Origin: Telopea speciosissima | Taxonomy: Eukaryota > Streptophyta > Magnoliopsida > Proteales > Proteaceae | Reading direction: 5' to 3' | Assembly (NCBI RefSeq): GCF_018873765.1 | Contig: NC_057921.1 | Location: forward strand, 65,399,557 to 65,463,556 | Length of the DNA: 64,000 nt | In this document: positions 24,401 through 34,965 of the stretch, piece by piece | Numbering within the stretch: position 1 is the first letter of the stretch | Layout of the letters: each line of letters begins with the position of its first letter | Program-made: the position numbers and the translations under genes | The notes under the pieces: generated by a model | The model's database searches: none | What the model saw: only the letters and a program-made list of their open reading frames with translations | Told to the model about the DNA's origin: nothing

Positions 24401-27400
24401 CATATATTGCATGCCCAATGCCTTAGATTGCCTAGTCGCCTTGACAACTATGTGCATAATTGAAGAGAACTCATATTACCTATCTGTTGGACTAAGATGG
24501 TAAACCAATACATGATGGTTCACAGACCACACTTGCAGAGGGAGAGAACCACCATGTCCAGCCTCTTGGAGTGCAAAATGGGAAGTAATGACCCTATTTC
24601 CCTCTGGTCAATTATGTCTTTGCGTGTTGAGCAATTTGTTTTTACGTTGCTTATGGGTTTAATCGACTCCAGTCTAGTGCCTTATCCTTTATCCATAATT
24701 TTTTTAATAATGTGGTTTATAGTCTGCATGTAGTAATTACAAGCTAAGATCTCCCATTTGATTTACCTTGGCCTAATGTGGGGTACATATAATAGTGGAT
24801 CTGACTTCCTGCATTTGTGACTCTTGTCATTGGTATGCTGTCTCTATGGTCCACAGAAGGTCATGGTAGACTGGAGTTTTGAACCCCATCACTCTTTTCA
24901 ACTTGTGCTTTGTGTTTCACAGTGTTTCGATTATGACAACTTTCTGGAAATAAACTCTAGAAGACCATCCTGGCGCTGCGCTCATTGCAACCAGTCTGTG
25001 TGCTACACTGACATATGTATCGATCAGAATATGGTTAAGGTAAGTGTCATTCGTCTCACATGTGGGGCATCTGTCCTATTTTAAATAATCCTAGAATTTC
25101 TTGTTCAGGTCTTGAAAGAGGCAGCGGAGGGCGTCTCTGATGTGATTATCTCAGTGGATGGGTCCTGGAAGGCAGCCTGTGAAGGTAATGACCAGGAATA
25201 TCAGCTACATAGTGGTACTTTGAGTTGCGAAAATGATGGTCCTGAGCAGCATGGGTTCTCAAAGAATCCAGCTAATGTTATGGATCTTACTGGGGAAGAT
25301 GATGAAGGATATTCTGCAAATCTGTGTGAAACTGAAGACAGGAAACCCTTTCGGGATAATTTTCATGGGTATTCTGTGCCTCCCAATCTGAATCCGGCGG
25401 TCAACACAGCTGCTGAGGTGGTTGTAAATTCTGCTCCTCAAATTATAGATGATTGCTGGGAGAGATTTCGAAATTCTGTTCCTCAATTTGAAGATGATTT
25501 CTGGGAGAGAATGTTCTTATCCACTTCTGGTGCCACTCTTAGACGAGCAGCATCCAGCAGTATGGTGGACACTCATGTGGCTGGTGGCACTTCTGAATTC
25601 ACTCCAACCAATTTCATGCCATCTCCTGTGCTAACTGATGCTATTTCTCCTGCCCTTAATTGTGAAGCTGCTGATGCCCAGGGGTCCACTCAGCTCACAA
25701 TCCCTGTACAACCAGATCAATTTTCTGCCCCCTACATGCAGTTACAGCCGTCACAATTCGGTAATTCAATTGTCAGCAGCGAAACTGGAAGGCCAGCAAT
25801 ACCCCGAAATATCAGCAGAAGTCCTGTAGCTATTCAGGCTCTTCCTGCTCAGACTCAAGTGCCCAATTCGAATCAACGGGTGCGATCAAACATGAGTTCT
25901 TTGCTGCCAAATGGTGCCCCTCCTCTTTCTCAGAGTGTAATGGTCACAGATGGTTTCAATGCGGTTGGTGGTGAGACAGAAAGGCAGCAACAGTCCTCAA
26001 GGTTGCTAATGAATCCTCTGGCAACTGCAGACATTGCGCCAATTCAGCATCCCTCAATGTTACAGGTTTGACTTTTCTCTTGAAGTTTCCTGAATTGAAA
26101 TCTATGGGCATCTGTAGTTTGGTTGGTCATCTACTGTACGATGCTATCATTCAACTAGAGAAAAAAAGATGCTACCCTAACCCCACCTAGTGATTTCCTG
26201 TTGACATAGTTAGATGCTCATCATCCAATATGGCTTTGCCTCTAAGAAATCTACTGGAATGATGGGTTTGGAAGGTATGTCGTAATGTCGTATGCCCAAA
26301 TGTGTAGTTGGTACATCACCTCCTTGTCTGTGGAATCTAACTTTAGGTTTCTCTCTCATCATCATGAAGTTTACTCATTCCATATTTGGTTCATATAACA
26401 TTGGGCTGTGGTTATCCGACCTGGTGGGAAATCTGGGTTTTTCTTCCCCATTATATATATAGAATGGGCCAAAACTTGTTAGTCATTGATATCTTTGAAT
26501 TGATGGAAAATGGTGTCAAGTAATGGCCAATGGAAACTAAAATCATGTGCTTAACCTTCTATTAATTTACGCCCTGTAGTCAAGCAGGGATGTCAGAAAA
26601 GATCGCTCCCAAAATTAGTTCATAGGAACTGGATAGCTCAATGTTTTCAAAGTCTTCTGCAGGTGTTTTATTTTCTACTTCATGGTTATTGCACAGAACA
26701 CTGACCTCTTACTCAGCAAAGCAAATGAAACAAATTTTGACCTTTTACCTGTTTAAGGTTTCCATCTGATGCCAATGTTTTCTGTGACAGAGATGGGGTC
26801 GACAACGACCACGCATTCCTACTCAATCACTGCCACAGGGGGTTGGCCTTCCAGCAACTAGCCAAGGTGCTGGTTATTACAGAAGTTCCTCCCAGCTTAC
26901 CCAGCAGCAGCAGCCTCCGAGCTGGAGATTGGCTCAAAATATGAACCAGCCTTCAAATCTGGTGCAGCCAGCTCCTCATTTCGCACCAACCCCTTCCACA
27001 CAATTGGGTGGCCAGCCGAGGCACTCCCCTTTCCTCCACTCCCCTTCCCCTCGGCCCCCTCCTGCTTTCCGAACCCAGCAGATGCCAGTTCAACTCCAAC
27101 TACCCCGTGCAGGATCTTCTTTAGCAATGCCAATGGGTGAACAGAGAGGAGGAAATATGGTGCAACCTGCTTCTAGGTCAGATGTGTCAGTGGAAGTTTC
27201 GTCAGAGCAGAACTGGCATCCCACAGGGAGAATGAGGGGAAGCCTCACAGGTTCGGCTTATTCTGCTGCTCTTAGCCAGTACATGGGCCAACCAACTCCA
27301 TCAGCACCAGTTTCGAGAACAACGACCAGTCAAAGTTCAAACCCTTCTGGTACTTCCCAACTGCAGGTGCCTGCCAATAGTTTCAACACCCAGGGATCTC

Positions 27401-27489
27401 CCCAACAAGCTTACTTGAGGGCAGCAGAGGTAGCAAGCAGGCCTGGGAGCTTGGGTGCTCTTCCTGGACGTTTTAGGGGGACACAATGA
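8968..27489 (+). CDS. E4 SUMO-protein ligase PIAL1/2-like (partial, 3' nine exons)
   Basis: This is a SUMO chain-elongating ligase of the PIAS/PIAL family, which also acts in transcriptional silencing in Arabidopsis. Exons are 8968-9022, 9130-9178, 9340-9424, 9511-9609, 11522-11573, 23943-23994, 24923-25039, 25109-26065 and 26791-27489. All phases join, giving 720 codons plus TGA. Early exons carry the PIAL signature (FLLNGKGVDRR, NGPQFPTNVTPMLK, GTNLLQVIGQFKGNY). The SP-RING spans exons 5-7 with LNCPISHTRIRTP, HLCKHHQCFDYDNF and WRCAHCNQSVCYTD. Just after it, VMDLTGEDDE is a good SUMO-interacting motif. The remainder is a Ser/Pro/Gln-rich tail. About 200 N-terminal residues are missing, so the first exons must lie left of position 1. 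The intron 11574-23942 is 12.4 kb of nested transposons. Family assignment is firm; choice between PIAL1 and PIAL2 is not possible. Confidence 0.93.
10451..10857. mobile_element. hAT MITE, CAAGG-terminus family, copy 1
   Basis: This is a 407 bp non-coding element in a PIAL intron. It starts CACAGTAGTCAAGG and ends GCGCCTTGAAAACTATG, which are imperfect inverted repeats. It is flanked by a perfect 8 bp direct repeat CTCATAAC (10443-10450 and 10858-10865), the hAT target duplication. The interior is AT-rich without a reading frame for a transposase. Confidence 0.8.
12302..13387. mobile_element. PIF/Harbinger-like MITE
   Basis: This 1.09 kb element has inverted ends GGCCCAGTTTGTTT and (complement of the right end) GGGCCCATTTGTTT, flanked by TAA on both sides (12299-12301, 13388-13390). 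A 3 bp TAA/TTA duplication with GGCC..GTTTG ends is the Tourist/PIF-Harbinger pattern. The interior holds GA-rich tracts and no transposase. Confidence 0.6.
15420..15456 (+). repeat. (TC)n microsatellite
   Basis: A run of about 18 TC units lies within the Mutator-like element. Around it the string GAGCTTCAAGGTGATTC occurs twice (near 15398 and 15513), and the sequence near 14228-14310 recurs near 15456-15515, so local duplication has occurred. Confidence 0.9.
15618..16064 (-). CDS. Acidic open frame inside the Mutator-like element
   Basis: The 148-codon frame starts at an ATG at 16064 and encodes a Glu/Asp/Pro/Ser-rich product with a short basic start (MPKQTRGIRG) and many EE or PE pairs. 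No domain, signal peptide or membrane segment is visible. It lies antisense in a PIAL intron, inside the proposed Mutator-like element, so it could be a captured host exon. Low complexity alone can keep such a frame open. I do not recognise the family. Confidence 0.25.
   Translation of the reverse strand: MPKQTRGIRGIEIEEVKQENSDGETSERHDVQEELKPDTEEEPKPITKEEDDQIGQTSTKSPKISHEEESSQLTSPELKEQDRDPEIIPPQTLDLDQPVAQEIEDHELSGAEEVHEQVPEVPEEEVESEEADEEESPKVELKKSVYDQ
16602..17002. repeat. 0.4 kb palindrome (foldback MITE pair)
   Basis: The left arm, from about 16602 to 16803, and the right arm, from 16804 to about 17002, are inverted copies that look close to 90 percent identical by eye. The centre reads GCAGCCTAAGGCTACG, so two AGGCTACGTTTGGTAA termini meet head to head. 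The outer ends carry ATGGCATTATTGT and its complement. The transcript of either strand could form a hairpin of about 200 bp. It sits within the larger Mutator-like element that ends with the same terminus. Confidence 0.8.
17187..17266 (-). tRNA. tRNA-like pol III unit with hairpin anticodon arm
   Basis: This 80 nt unit has a 7 bp acceptor stem (GGGTCTT with AAGGCCC, one G-U pair), a D arm GCTCAAATTGGTAGAGC, a perfect B box GGTTCGAGTCC in a 5 bp T arm, and TTTTT directly after the acceptor stem as a pol III stop. The anticodon arm is abnormal: an 11 bp perfect inverted repeat, CTTGGAACATG-AG-CATGTTCCAAG, replaces the usual 5 bp stem and 7 base loop, and there is no T before a clear anticodon. 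Removing an internal 7 bases could give a normal-sized loop, but U33 would still be lacking. It is probably a tRNA-derived gene or relic; decoding ability is doubtful. Confidence 0.5.
20604..21122. mobile_element. hAT MITE rich in CGGTTTCGGTT, nested
   Basis: This 519 bp element has ends TAAGGTTGTTAAACGG and (complement of the right end) TAAGGGTGTCAAAAC, followed by internal inverted CGGTTTCGGTT motifs. The flanks GTTTTTGC (20596-20603) and GTTTCTGC (21123-21130) form an 8 bp duplication with one mismatch. It lies within the larger Mutator-like element, so it inserted later. Confidence 0.75.
21634..22675. mobile_element. hAT MITE, CAAGG-terminus family, copy 2 (long form)
   Basis: This 1042 bp element starts CACAGTTGTCAAGGCG and ends CGCCTTGACAACTATG. 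The perfect 8 bp duplication ATATGCAC lies at 21626-21633 and 22676-22683. The interior is AT-rich with repeated GATGACTTGA motifs near 22380-22500 and GCCTAGGCG-type GC blocks at both ends. It inserted directly beside or into the captured LRR fragment. No transposase frame is seen; this is the longest of the four copies. Confidence 0.88.
22676..22994 (-). pseudogene. Captured N-terminus of an LRR receptor-like kinase
   Basis: From the ATG at 22994 the frame encodes a hydrophobic signal peptide (LLVFFLLFWGSSWLASV) and an LRRNT_2 cap with NETDQLSLLNF, LHSWNDPIHFCNWVGVTC and RRHQ, matching EFR/Xa21-type LRR receptor kinases to about residue 78. After that the similarity ends and the frame meets the nested hAT element. 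There are no leucine-rich repeats, membrane segment or kinase. It lies inside the Mutator-like element on the strand opposite to PIAL, and is best read as a gene fragment picked up by the transposon. Confidence 0.8.
24030..24452. mobile_element. hAT MITE, CAAGG-terminus family, copy 3
   Basis: This 423 bp element starts CATAGTGTCAAGGCGTCG and ends CGCCTTGACAACTATG. The flanks TGCGTAAT (24022-24029) and TGCATAAT (24453-24460) form an 8 bp duplication with one change. It lies in the PIAL intron between the two SP-RING exons 23943-23994 and 24923-25039. The interior is strongly AT-rich. Confidence 0.82.
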
Positions 27490-29590
27490 GACAGTCTACT
27501 GTGAGTTTTAGTCCATTTTGTAAGTGTAAAGATGGTGTAGTCAATTTTGTATCCCACAGTCACCATCTTGTAAAGTTACTTTTTGAATTTCTTAGGGCTG
27601 GGATGGGTTTTAAATGGCGCCGGTATGTAGATTAGTGTTTACTACTGGGTGTAAAGGGAGAGTTTTGTTGAAGTAAAGGTGAATGCAATTTTTAGATTTT
27701 GTGCTCTGTATCTGTTCATTTAGTAGATGAGGAGGAACCTTCAATGGACTTTGTAACACAGTTTAGAGATATTAGGCCATGAAAGTACCTCGTCAATTCG
27801 AGTTAGTGAAGCCCTTTTAACAATCCATGGTGAGACATTCCATTGGACATGAGGTATTTTTAGTTATTTTACTAGAGGGAGTATTTTACCCTAAAAAAAC
27901 TTTACTACAACGAGTTTTAATAGAATCATTCACATTGTTAGTTCTTGTTTCAATCTTTTCCAGATGATTATTGTACCTATATCAATAAATGTCATTGCTC
28001 AACGAGTACCTTGTCTTGCTGTGAATTAATTCATTGTACCCATTACCTAGATTTCATCTTTCTTAGGTTGTATTGCTTATTTTGTTGTTTGTACATCATG
28101 CACTCTTCCATCCTTTTGGAAAGCCAATTCAGATTTTAAGCATTTACACGGTTAACCCCCCCCCCCCCCCCTTCCCCAAAAAAGAAGAAGCAATAATAAT
28201 AAGGGTAAGAGATCTCTAATTGGTTGCATGGTCTCTATGTGTGCCAGTGGGAGATCACGTCTCGAGATCCACTCAGGGGTAAGGGTGTCTCAGTATCCAC
28301 CTAGGGATAAGGGTGTCATATCATGGTGCCCTATGTATTGGCCTCCAGCGAGGGGGCGGGGCGTGTGACCAAGTAGGGATCTTTTCCCTTATAATAATTT
28401 AGAATATTTTAAAAAATATAAATGTTATTTTCCCACATAATTCGAGCCCCATAAAGGATATCATGTGGAAGATACCTTGAAGCCTTGCCCAATTAAATTC
28501 ACATTTCCAAGGATTGGTGTGTTTTTTTTCAAGGACCGAGTTTCCCTTTACCCATGGTAAGTGGGATCCCATTTACCAGGGATGTGAGAGGGTAGGAAAG
28601 GGTATCGAGAGAGTATTTTGGAATATACTAAAATTTTTGAACCCTAGGATGGTGGGTGAACCGTCCTCTATAGGTTAAGGGAAACTTAGTCTTTTTTTTG
28701 AAGGCCAAATTTACTTGTGTGTAGGCCACTTAGGAAGGTCTTTCTCAATATCTTACTTCATTAAGCCTTATAAAAAGATAATATGACTTTTCTAATCGTT
28801 GGTTACTGAAATCACAGATTGTATTAATTACGTTTTAAATTCTACTACCTCCCTAGTCCCTTATGCAATCTCTGATAAATTTGAACTGTGTGTGAAGCCA
28901 CTTCTTGGTGGGTTGTGCAAGAAACCATTGATAAGAAAAACTTGATCAGTTGATTGCCATTTGATTCATTTTCTCTGTTAGCTCATGAGTACTCTAGATT
29001 ATTAATACATGTCACATGTTTAATACCCTGTCAAACTTTTTCTAAAAATAATGACCCTAAAGTCTCTTTTTTTAGTATTTCCTTCTTTACGAGGGTCCAT
29101 AGGCCACTAAAATGGCATCGTACATAAATGACCAAGAGGGGTGAGAATCTACAACTACCAAGAGTCATGGGGGCAATGCACTCAACTAGCATACTACCAA
29201 CCAACCTAGTTAACGGTTGTTTACAATTAATGGTATTAGATCAAGGACTTTGCCCCTAAAGATCTCAAAACCATTTTTTTACTATTCTGCCCTCCTTGAT
29301 TTTTGTACCACTGATCAGTATTGGCCAGATATAGGTGGTATTCACCAATATCTCGATTGACCAATCATTCGATAGCAATGCTTAAATCCATGATCAACGG
29401 GTACCATTCAAAGTTTATCAGCATGTGTCAAGATTACCATGATTAAATAGTTTCAACCGTTGATTTCTCAATCCCTCAGTATTGGCAAAAATTTCACGGA
29501 GAGACTCGATGAGATTCCTTGCTTGAACAATTTCCATCTGACCATAAGTTAAGGTCGAAAGTAACGGATCTGATTCAATGGTGAGGACTT
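27490..29590. other. PIAL 3' UTR and intergenic region before HSP90
   Basis: After the PIAL stop the sequence is T-rich and probably transcribed for about 230 bases. Beyond it lie a C homopolymer near 28157, a repeat shared with 34661 and 63184 (listed separately), and AT-rich sequence without convincing open frames. No RNA gene was recognised. Confidence 0.5.
28533..28691 (-). repeat. Dispersed MITE-like repeat, GAGGACGGTTCACC family, copy 1
   Basis: The segment is bounded by GACCGAGTTTCCCTT and its near-complement AAGGGAAACTTAGTC and contains the complement of GGTTCACCCACCATCC. The same arrangement occurs at 34661-34790 and 63184-63344 in the opposite orientation, showing a family of short elements about 130-160 bp long with inverted ends. 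Confidence 0.6.
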
Positions 29591-29593
29591 TTC

Positions 29594-29752
29594 CAGCGTC
29601 AGATGGAATTAAAAAAAAAAAAAAGGCGAAGAACATTCTAGAAAGCTGCTGCCCTCCATCCAGCGTTAGATCGGAATCAAACAAAAGGGTCAAGAACATT
29701 CGAGAAAGCTAATGCCCCAAGAATTCAGAAACCCTAGAACCAGATATAAATA
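29594..29752 (+). promoter_or_regulatory. HSP90 promoter: two heat shock elements and TATA box
   Basis: Two perfect three-unit heat shock elements are visible: GAACATTCTAGAA (29631-29643) and GAACATTCGAGAA (29694-29706), matching nGAAnnTTCnnGAAn. A TATA box TATAAATA follows at 29745-29752, about 140 bp before the ATG. The two elements lie in a tandem duplication of about 65 bp: each copy begins CAGCG(T/C)-AGAT and ends GAGAAAGCT or TAGAAAGCT. This layout predicts heat-shock-factor control of the gene downstream. Confidence 0.85.
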
Positions 29753-29890
29753 ACTGCCCTCGTCCTTCATTGGGTCATTAGTTCATCTAACTTTTCTGTA
29801 GGCTTCGGGTCTCTGATCTCTCTAATCTTCCATCTTCAAATCCCGATCTCTGATCGTTTCTTTTGTTTCGAAGGTTGGTAGTGGGCAACA

Positions 29891-32451
29891 ATGGCGGAAG
29901 TTCAGATGGGAGAAACAGAAACTTTTGCCTTCCAAGCAGAAATCAACCAGCTTCTCAGCTTGATTATCAACACCTTCTACAGCAACAAGGAGATATTTCT
30001 CCGGGAGCTCATTAGCAATTCCTCTGATGTGAGTAAACGCCTTCGTTGATGCAATTAGTATTCTTCGGTTTTCTTCCCCCCCCCCCCCACCTCCCCCTCC
30101 AAACAAAACTCTTCGGCTGTAGGGTTTTACTTTTTTTTTCTTAGATGAATTAGGGTTTTACTTATTTGAGTTTTTATTCTTTTTTGTTGTTGTATATGGA
30201 TCTGGAATGAACAGGCGTTGGATAAGATCAGATTTGAAAGCTTGACGGATAAGAGCAAACTCGATGCACAGCCGGAACTTTTCATCAGGCTTGTTCCTGA
30301 TAAAGTTAACAAAACCTTAACGATTATTGACAGTGGTATTGGGATGACCAAAGCTGGTAAGTAGTCTCACCATTCATGCCATCAGTATAGAATGTTTTTT
30401 TTTTTTTTTTTTGTGTGGATTTTCTTGTATTTCTAATTTTTGTTATGCAATCTCTGTTGAACCGACAATCATATTTATTCTCTTCTGTATAGATTTGGTG
30501 AACAATTTGGGGACAATCGCTAGGTCTGGGACCAAAGAGTTCATGGAGGCCCTCCAGGCTGGGGCTGATGTGAGCATGATTGGACAATTCGGTGTGGGTT
30601 TCTATTCGGCTTACCTCGTTGCGGAGAAAGTGATTGTAACTAGCAAGCACAATGACGACGAGCAGTACATATGGGAGTCGCAAGCCGGTGGCTCATTCAC
30701 CGTTACTCTTGATCCTAATGGAGAGCAGCTGGGAAGGGGAACAAAAATTACGCTCTACTTGAAGGAAGACCAGGTTGGTAATCTGACATATTTTTTAAAT
30801 GTAGAAACTTATTTCCTTGCTCTTAATTTGTACCTAGAGCTGTCGATGTGTTTGTTTTACTGGTTCATCTGTGATGTTAACCAATTAATTCTTTGTGCAG
30901 ATGGAATACTTGGAAGAGAGAAGAATAAAGGATCTTGTGAAGAAGCACTCCGAATTCATCAGCTATCCTATCTATCTCTGGTCTGAGAAGACCACGGAGA
31001 AGGAGGTAAGTGATGACGAAGATGAGGAGGCCAAGAAAGAAGAAGAGGGTGATGTTGAGGAAGTAGACGAGGAGAAGGAGACTAAATCCAAGAAGAAGAA
31101 GGTCAAGGAGGTGTCCCATGAGTGGGAGCTAATCAACAAGCAGAAACCCATCTGGCTGCGCAAGCCTGAGGAGATCACCAAGGATGAGTATGCTTCTTTC
31201 TACAAGAGCCTGACCAACGACTGGGAGGAGCATCTTGCTGTGAAGCACTTCTCTGTAGAAGGGCAGCTTGAATTCAAGGCTATTCTCTTTGTGCCAAAGA
31301 GGGCTCCATTTGACTTGTTTGACACCAGGAAGAAGATGAACAACATCAAGCTCTACGTCCGGAGGGTCTTCATAATGGACAACTGCGAGGAGTTGATCCC
31401 TGATTACCTTGGATTTGTAAAGGGTGTTGTGGACTCAGATGATCTCCCACTTAACATCTCTCGTGAGACGCTTCAGCAGAACAAAATTCTTAAGGTTATC
31501 AGGAAGAACCTTGTGAAGAAGTGTATCGAGATGTTCACTGAGATCTCCGAGAACAAGGAGGATTACGGCAAGTTTTATGAGGCATTCTCGAAGAACCTAA
31601 AGCTGGGTATTCACGAGGACAGCCAGAACAGGACCAAGATAGCTGATCTGCTCAGGTACCATTCAACCAAGAGTGGTGATGATGTGACTAGTTTGAAGGA
31701 CTATGTTACCAGGATGAAGGAGGGCCAGAAGGACATCTTTTACATTACTGGTGAGAGCAAGAAGGCCGTTGAGAATTCCCCATTCCTGGAGCGGCTAAAG
31801 AAGAAGGGCTATGAAGTTCTGTTCATGGTTGATGCCATAGATGAGTATGCTGTGGGGCAATTGAAAGAATATGACGGGAAGAAGCTTGTCTCTGCAACCA
31901 AGGAAGGTCTGACGCTAGATGATGAGACGGAGGAAGAGAAGAAACAGAAAGAAGAGAAGAAGAAGTCCTTTGAGAATCTGTGCAAGACCATCAAGGATAT
32001 TTTGGGTGACAAGGTGGAGAAGGTGCTTGTCTCTGACAGAATTGTTGATTCTCCTTGCTGCCTGGTGACAGGAGAATATGGATGGACAGCAAACATGGAG
32101 AGGATCATGAAGGCGCAGGCTCTGAGGGACAGCAGCATGGGTTCTTATATGTCCAGCAAGAAGACCATGGAGATCAACCCTGACAATGGCATTATGGAGG
32201 AGCTGAGGAAGAGAGCTGAAGTTGATAAGAACGACAAGTCGATCAAAGACTTGGTCTTGCTGCTCTTTGAAACTTCCCTTTTGAACTCTGGGTTCAGCTT
32301 GGATGATCCCAACACCTTCGCCACTAGAATTCACAGGATGCTTAAGTTGGGTCTGAGCATTGATGAGGATGAAGCAGGCGGTGAAGAATCTGATATGCCT
32401 GCTCTCGAGGAAGACGCAAATGAGGAGAGCAAGATGGAGGAAGTTGATTAG
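29891..32451 (+). CDS. HSP90: Cytosolic heat shock protein HSP90
   Basis: This is an ATP-dependent dimeric chaperone of the cytosol for kinases, steroid-type receptors and plant NLR immune receptors. Four exons join in phase: 29891-30028, 30215-30356, 30493-30773 and 30901-32451, giving 703 residues, normal for the plant cytosolic class. The N-terminal GHKL ATPase shows [25 protein letters not shown] and [14 protein letters not shown]. An acidic/Lys-rich linker spans about residues 225-265, followed by the middle domain ([18 protein letters not shown]) and the C-terminal dimerisation domain. The protein ends in MEEVD, the docking site for TPR co-chaperones, and lacks a signal peptide or HDEL, which rules out the ER and organelle forms. 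Two perfect heat shock elements precede it. Its convergent neighbour is its co-chaperone SGT1. Confidence 0.97.
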
Positions 32452-34660
32452 AGGAATGATGTTGGTGGTAAGAGTGAGTCGGTCATATTGTTTTGTCTTC
32501 ATAATTTTTCTGAACTTTTTTATTTTTTGTTTTTGTTTGAGCAACTTGTTTAGGGCTTCTACTCCCACATAGTCTCCAGTTTCACATTTTATATAATGTC
32601 ACTAAAATCTATAATCTCTTATCCTTCGTTATCTTGGTGCATTGCAAAGTTTAACTATGTTAACACACATAGATTTGGTAGCAAAAGTTTAGTTTTGGTT
32701 GTGTAATTTTTAATTTACATCTTGATGTTTGGACTACGCTATTATTATTGGCTCTATGAACCAGATCCCAATACATCCACACACAATGCTGGATGTTTTC
32801 TTCGCCTTGCGCCCTTTGGTTCCTCGAATTGTATACTTTTATAAAGCTGATTTTTTTTTTCGGGTACCATTTTGAATGGAAATTCGGATTCAGATTTCTT
32901 GGTGAAGATTAGCAGTGTTGTGGCCTAGGTGCCTTGGATGGGGGGAGGGGGGTTGTGGCTTTTGTCTCTAATGGGCTGTGGCTTAATAGGATAATTAGTT
33001 GTTATGGTATGGGATAGGAAATCTATGGGTGGTATTGTGTCGACTTGTACATGGGCTGGGGCTTTGCTTAGATATTGAAGGATCCCACTGGAGCCATCTC
33101 CGGTCCCTCTTTTGTGTTTATTCTCTTGGTTGCAAGTCCACCCATCTGATAGTCAACATTACATTAAATCGGGTGGGATTATAGAAAGATTTGAATGTGT
33201 GGTATAACATATTATACTAATCTAAGAAATTTGAATGTGGTATTACATATTGTATTAATTTATTTTTGGTAAAAGGAAGACACAGGAAGTGTGAAATGAC
33301 TGCTCCGTCACCCCTAAAATGAAAAACCAAATCCCCCTATTGGATATCACAAGAGATACATGAATCGAAAAGGGTTGGAGCCGGGTATTTTCATTAAAAG
33401 AGGGTTGAACATGATATAGTAAAAATATATCTCAAAAAATGGTTACCAAAAGTGTTTATTCACAGAAATGTTCCCAAGGAATAGAACAGTTTAGAAATAT
33501 TCTATAGACAAAACCACTTCAATAGATGTCATCAAATGAATTTTTTTCCTCAGGTTCCTTACCCGGTATGGTTGTTTGGTTCCTCTCATGGGGGGTTGGA
33601 AATGACGATGCAGGGCTTAAGTCGTCATTTCCACCCCACTATGAGAAGAACAGGACAACCATATCGGACAGGAAACCTGAGAAAATAATGATCCATTATC
33701 AGACGCACTCTCGGACTCGTTCTCTCACTAAATAAATTCCTTCCTAAACCAAACCCAACTCCCACTCCCACCCCCACCCCCACTAAAAAACAAAAGAAAT
33801 ACCATACATTGTTGAAATACAAGTCACTGTAATTGGACTCTGGGTGACTGGGTCCATGATGGGAATCTCTTCACTATAGGTGGAAGTCCATGTGTAGTGT
33901 TCTATACTTCTATCTGATCAAAGCATAAAAGGGCAAAACACGTCTATCTGGGACTGTGGGCCCTGCGCCAGACACCTGAGGTGCAAAATGACCGGCTTGT
34001 CCCCATAAAATGTGAAAATGACACCCCACTTTGATGCCCTCAAGCTCTCCCATTGGCCCCGCGCATGAGCAAGAGTCACAATCCTAGATAGAGAACACTT
34101 CCCCATCATAAAACTGATTGTCAACAAGATAATTTTTTTTTTTCAGATCATCTTAACCTCAAAATTTTAGCATACAATACCAATACCAAGACAAACAAAA
34201 AGGTCAATTACTCGGACCCTACGGAGTTTTGAGTGGAAGGGATTGACTAATATATCCATTATGCAAGTAACCAGTAGATACTTCCACCGTGTGCTGACGA
34301 GCTCGGTTATTGGTGAAGCACCTAGCTAGGTCATGCAACTGTAAAGGGTAGGCTACGGCTGTTTGTTGGTGGCTTGGTGCTTTCAAAGGTTATCCAGCCT
34401 GCACCACTGGCAAGCCAGAGTACCACCTTCTGGGCTTTTTTACCTACAAAAATGCAATACTTAAACCTCAGTTTTTATCCTGGGAAAATTAAAAACCTAA
34501 TTGCTAAGGCTAAACATTAAACATAGGGAGAATGTTCTCTGTGCCGCACATGTACAGCCTGTACAGGGGGGCAGGGTGGTCATTGCACCCACCTAATGTG
34601 CCTGGGGACAAGCTGCGCTGCAGCAGAGAACAGCACCCCCGCCTAAACATATTAGGACTA
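32452..34660. other. Intergenic region between convergent HSP90 and SGT1
   Basis: No gene is seen between the two stop codons. The first 250 bases are probably HSP90 3' UTR. A foldback element lies at 33546-33686. A GC-rich segment near 34530-34620 (GTGCCGCACATG, GCTGCGCTGCAGC) resembles others near 50490 and 62810, suggesting dispersed repeats. The rest is AT-rich filler. Confidence 0.5.
33546..33686. repeat. Foldback MITE
   Basis: The left arm begins TTTCCTCAGGTTCC and the right arm ends GGAAACCTGAGAAAA, with further pairing through GGTATGGTTGT and ACAACCATATC, and GGAAATGACGA and TCGTCATTTCC near the centre. The whole 140 bp can form one imperfect hairpin. It has no coding capacity. Confidence 0.7.
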
Positions 34661-34790
34661 AGTTTTCCTCCACCCATGGAGGACGGTTCACCCACAATCC
34701 TCAGGTCACTAATTCCCCGTAGGATTTTAGTATGCCCAAAATACCCCCCCAATACCCATTCCCGCCCGTGGGTGGAGGGAAACTCGGTCC
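34661..34790 (+). repeat. Dispersed MITE-like repeat, GAGGACGGTTCACC family, copy 2
   Basis: The copy begins AGTTTTCCTCCACCCATG, continues GGAGGACGGTTCACCC and ends GGTGGAGGGAAACTCGG, the near-inverse of its start. It matches 63184-63344 in the same orientation and 28533-28691 inverted. It lies just beyond the SGT1 stop, in its probable 3' flank. Confidence 0.6.
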
Positions 34791-34965
34791 CACATTAAAT
34801 ATGATGTTTGATAAAGTTGGAAACAGAGACTAACATATATCCACAAATTCCCAATAAGACAGCATCTGAACATAACCTTGAACACCCAAAAAATGGAGGG
34901 GAAAGTATCTGAAGCAGCAAAACCACATATTTGAATCTAGAGTACAACCAAAACAAAGTGAGCAT

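Noticed and set aside
25259-25486. Antisense frame opposite the large PIAL exon
   Set aside because: It is a shadow of a well-supported coding exon.
30411-30892. Possible extension of HSP90 exon 3 into its flanking introns
   Set aside because: Clear GT-AG sites and the conserved protein place the exon at 30493-30773.
31915-32568. Long antisense open frame (217 codons) opposite HSP90
   Set aside because: It mirrors the last HSP90 exon, has no family similarity, and codon bias of the sense strand explains it.
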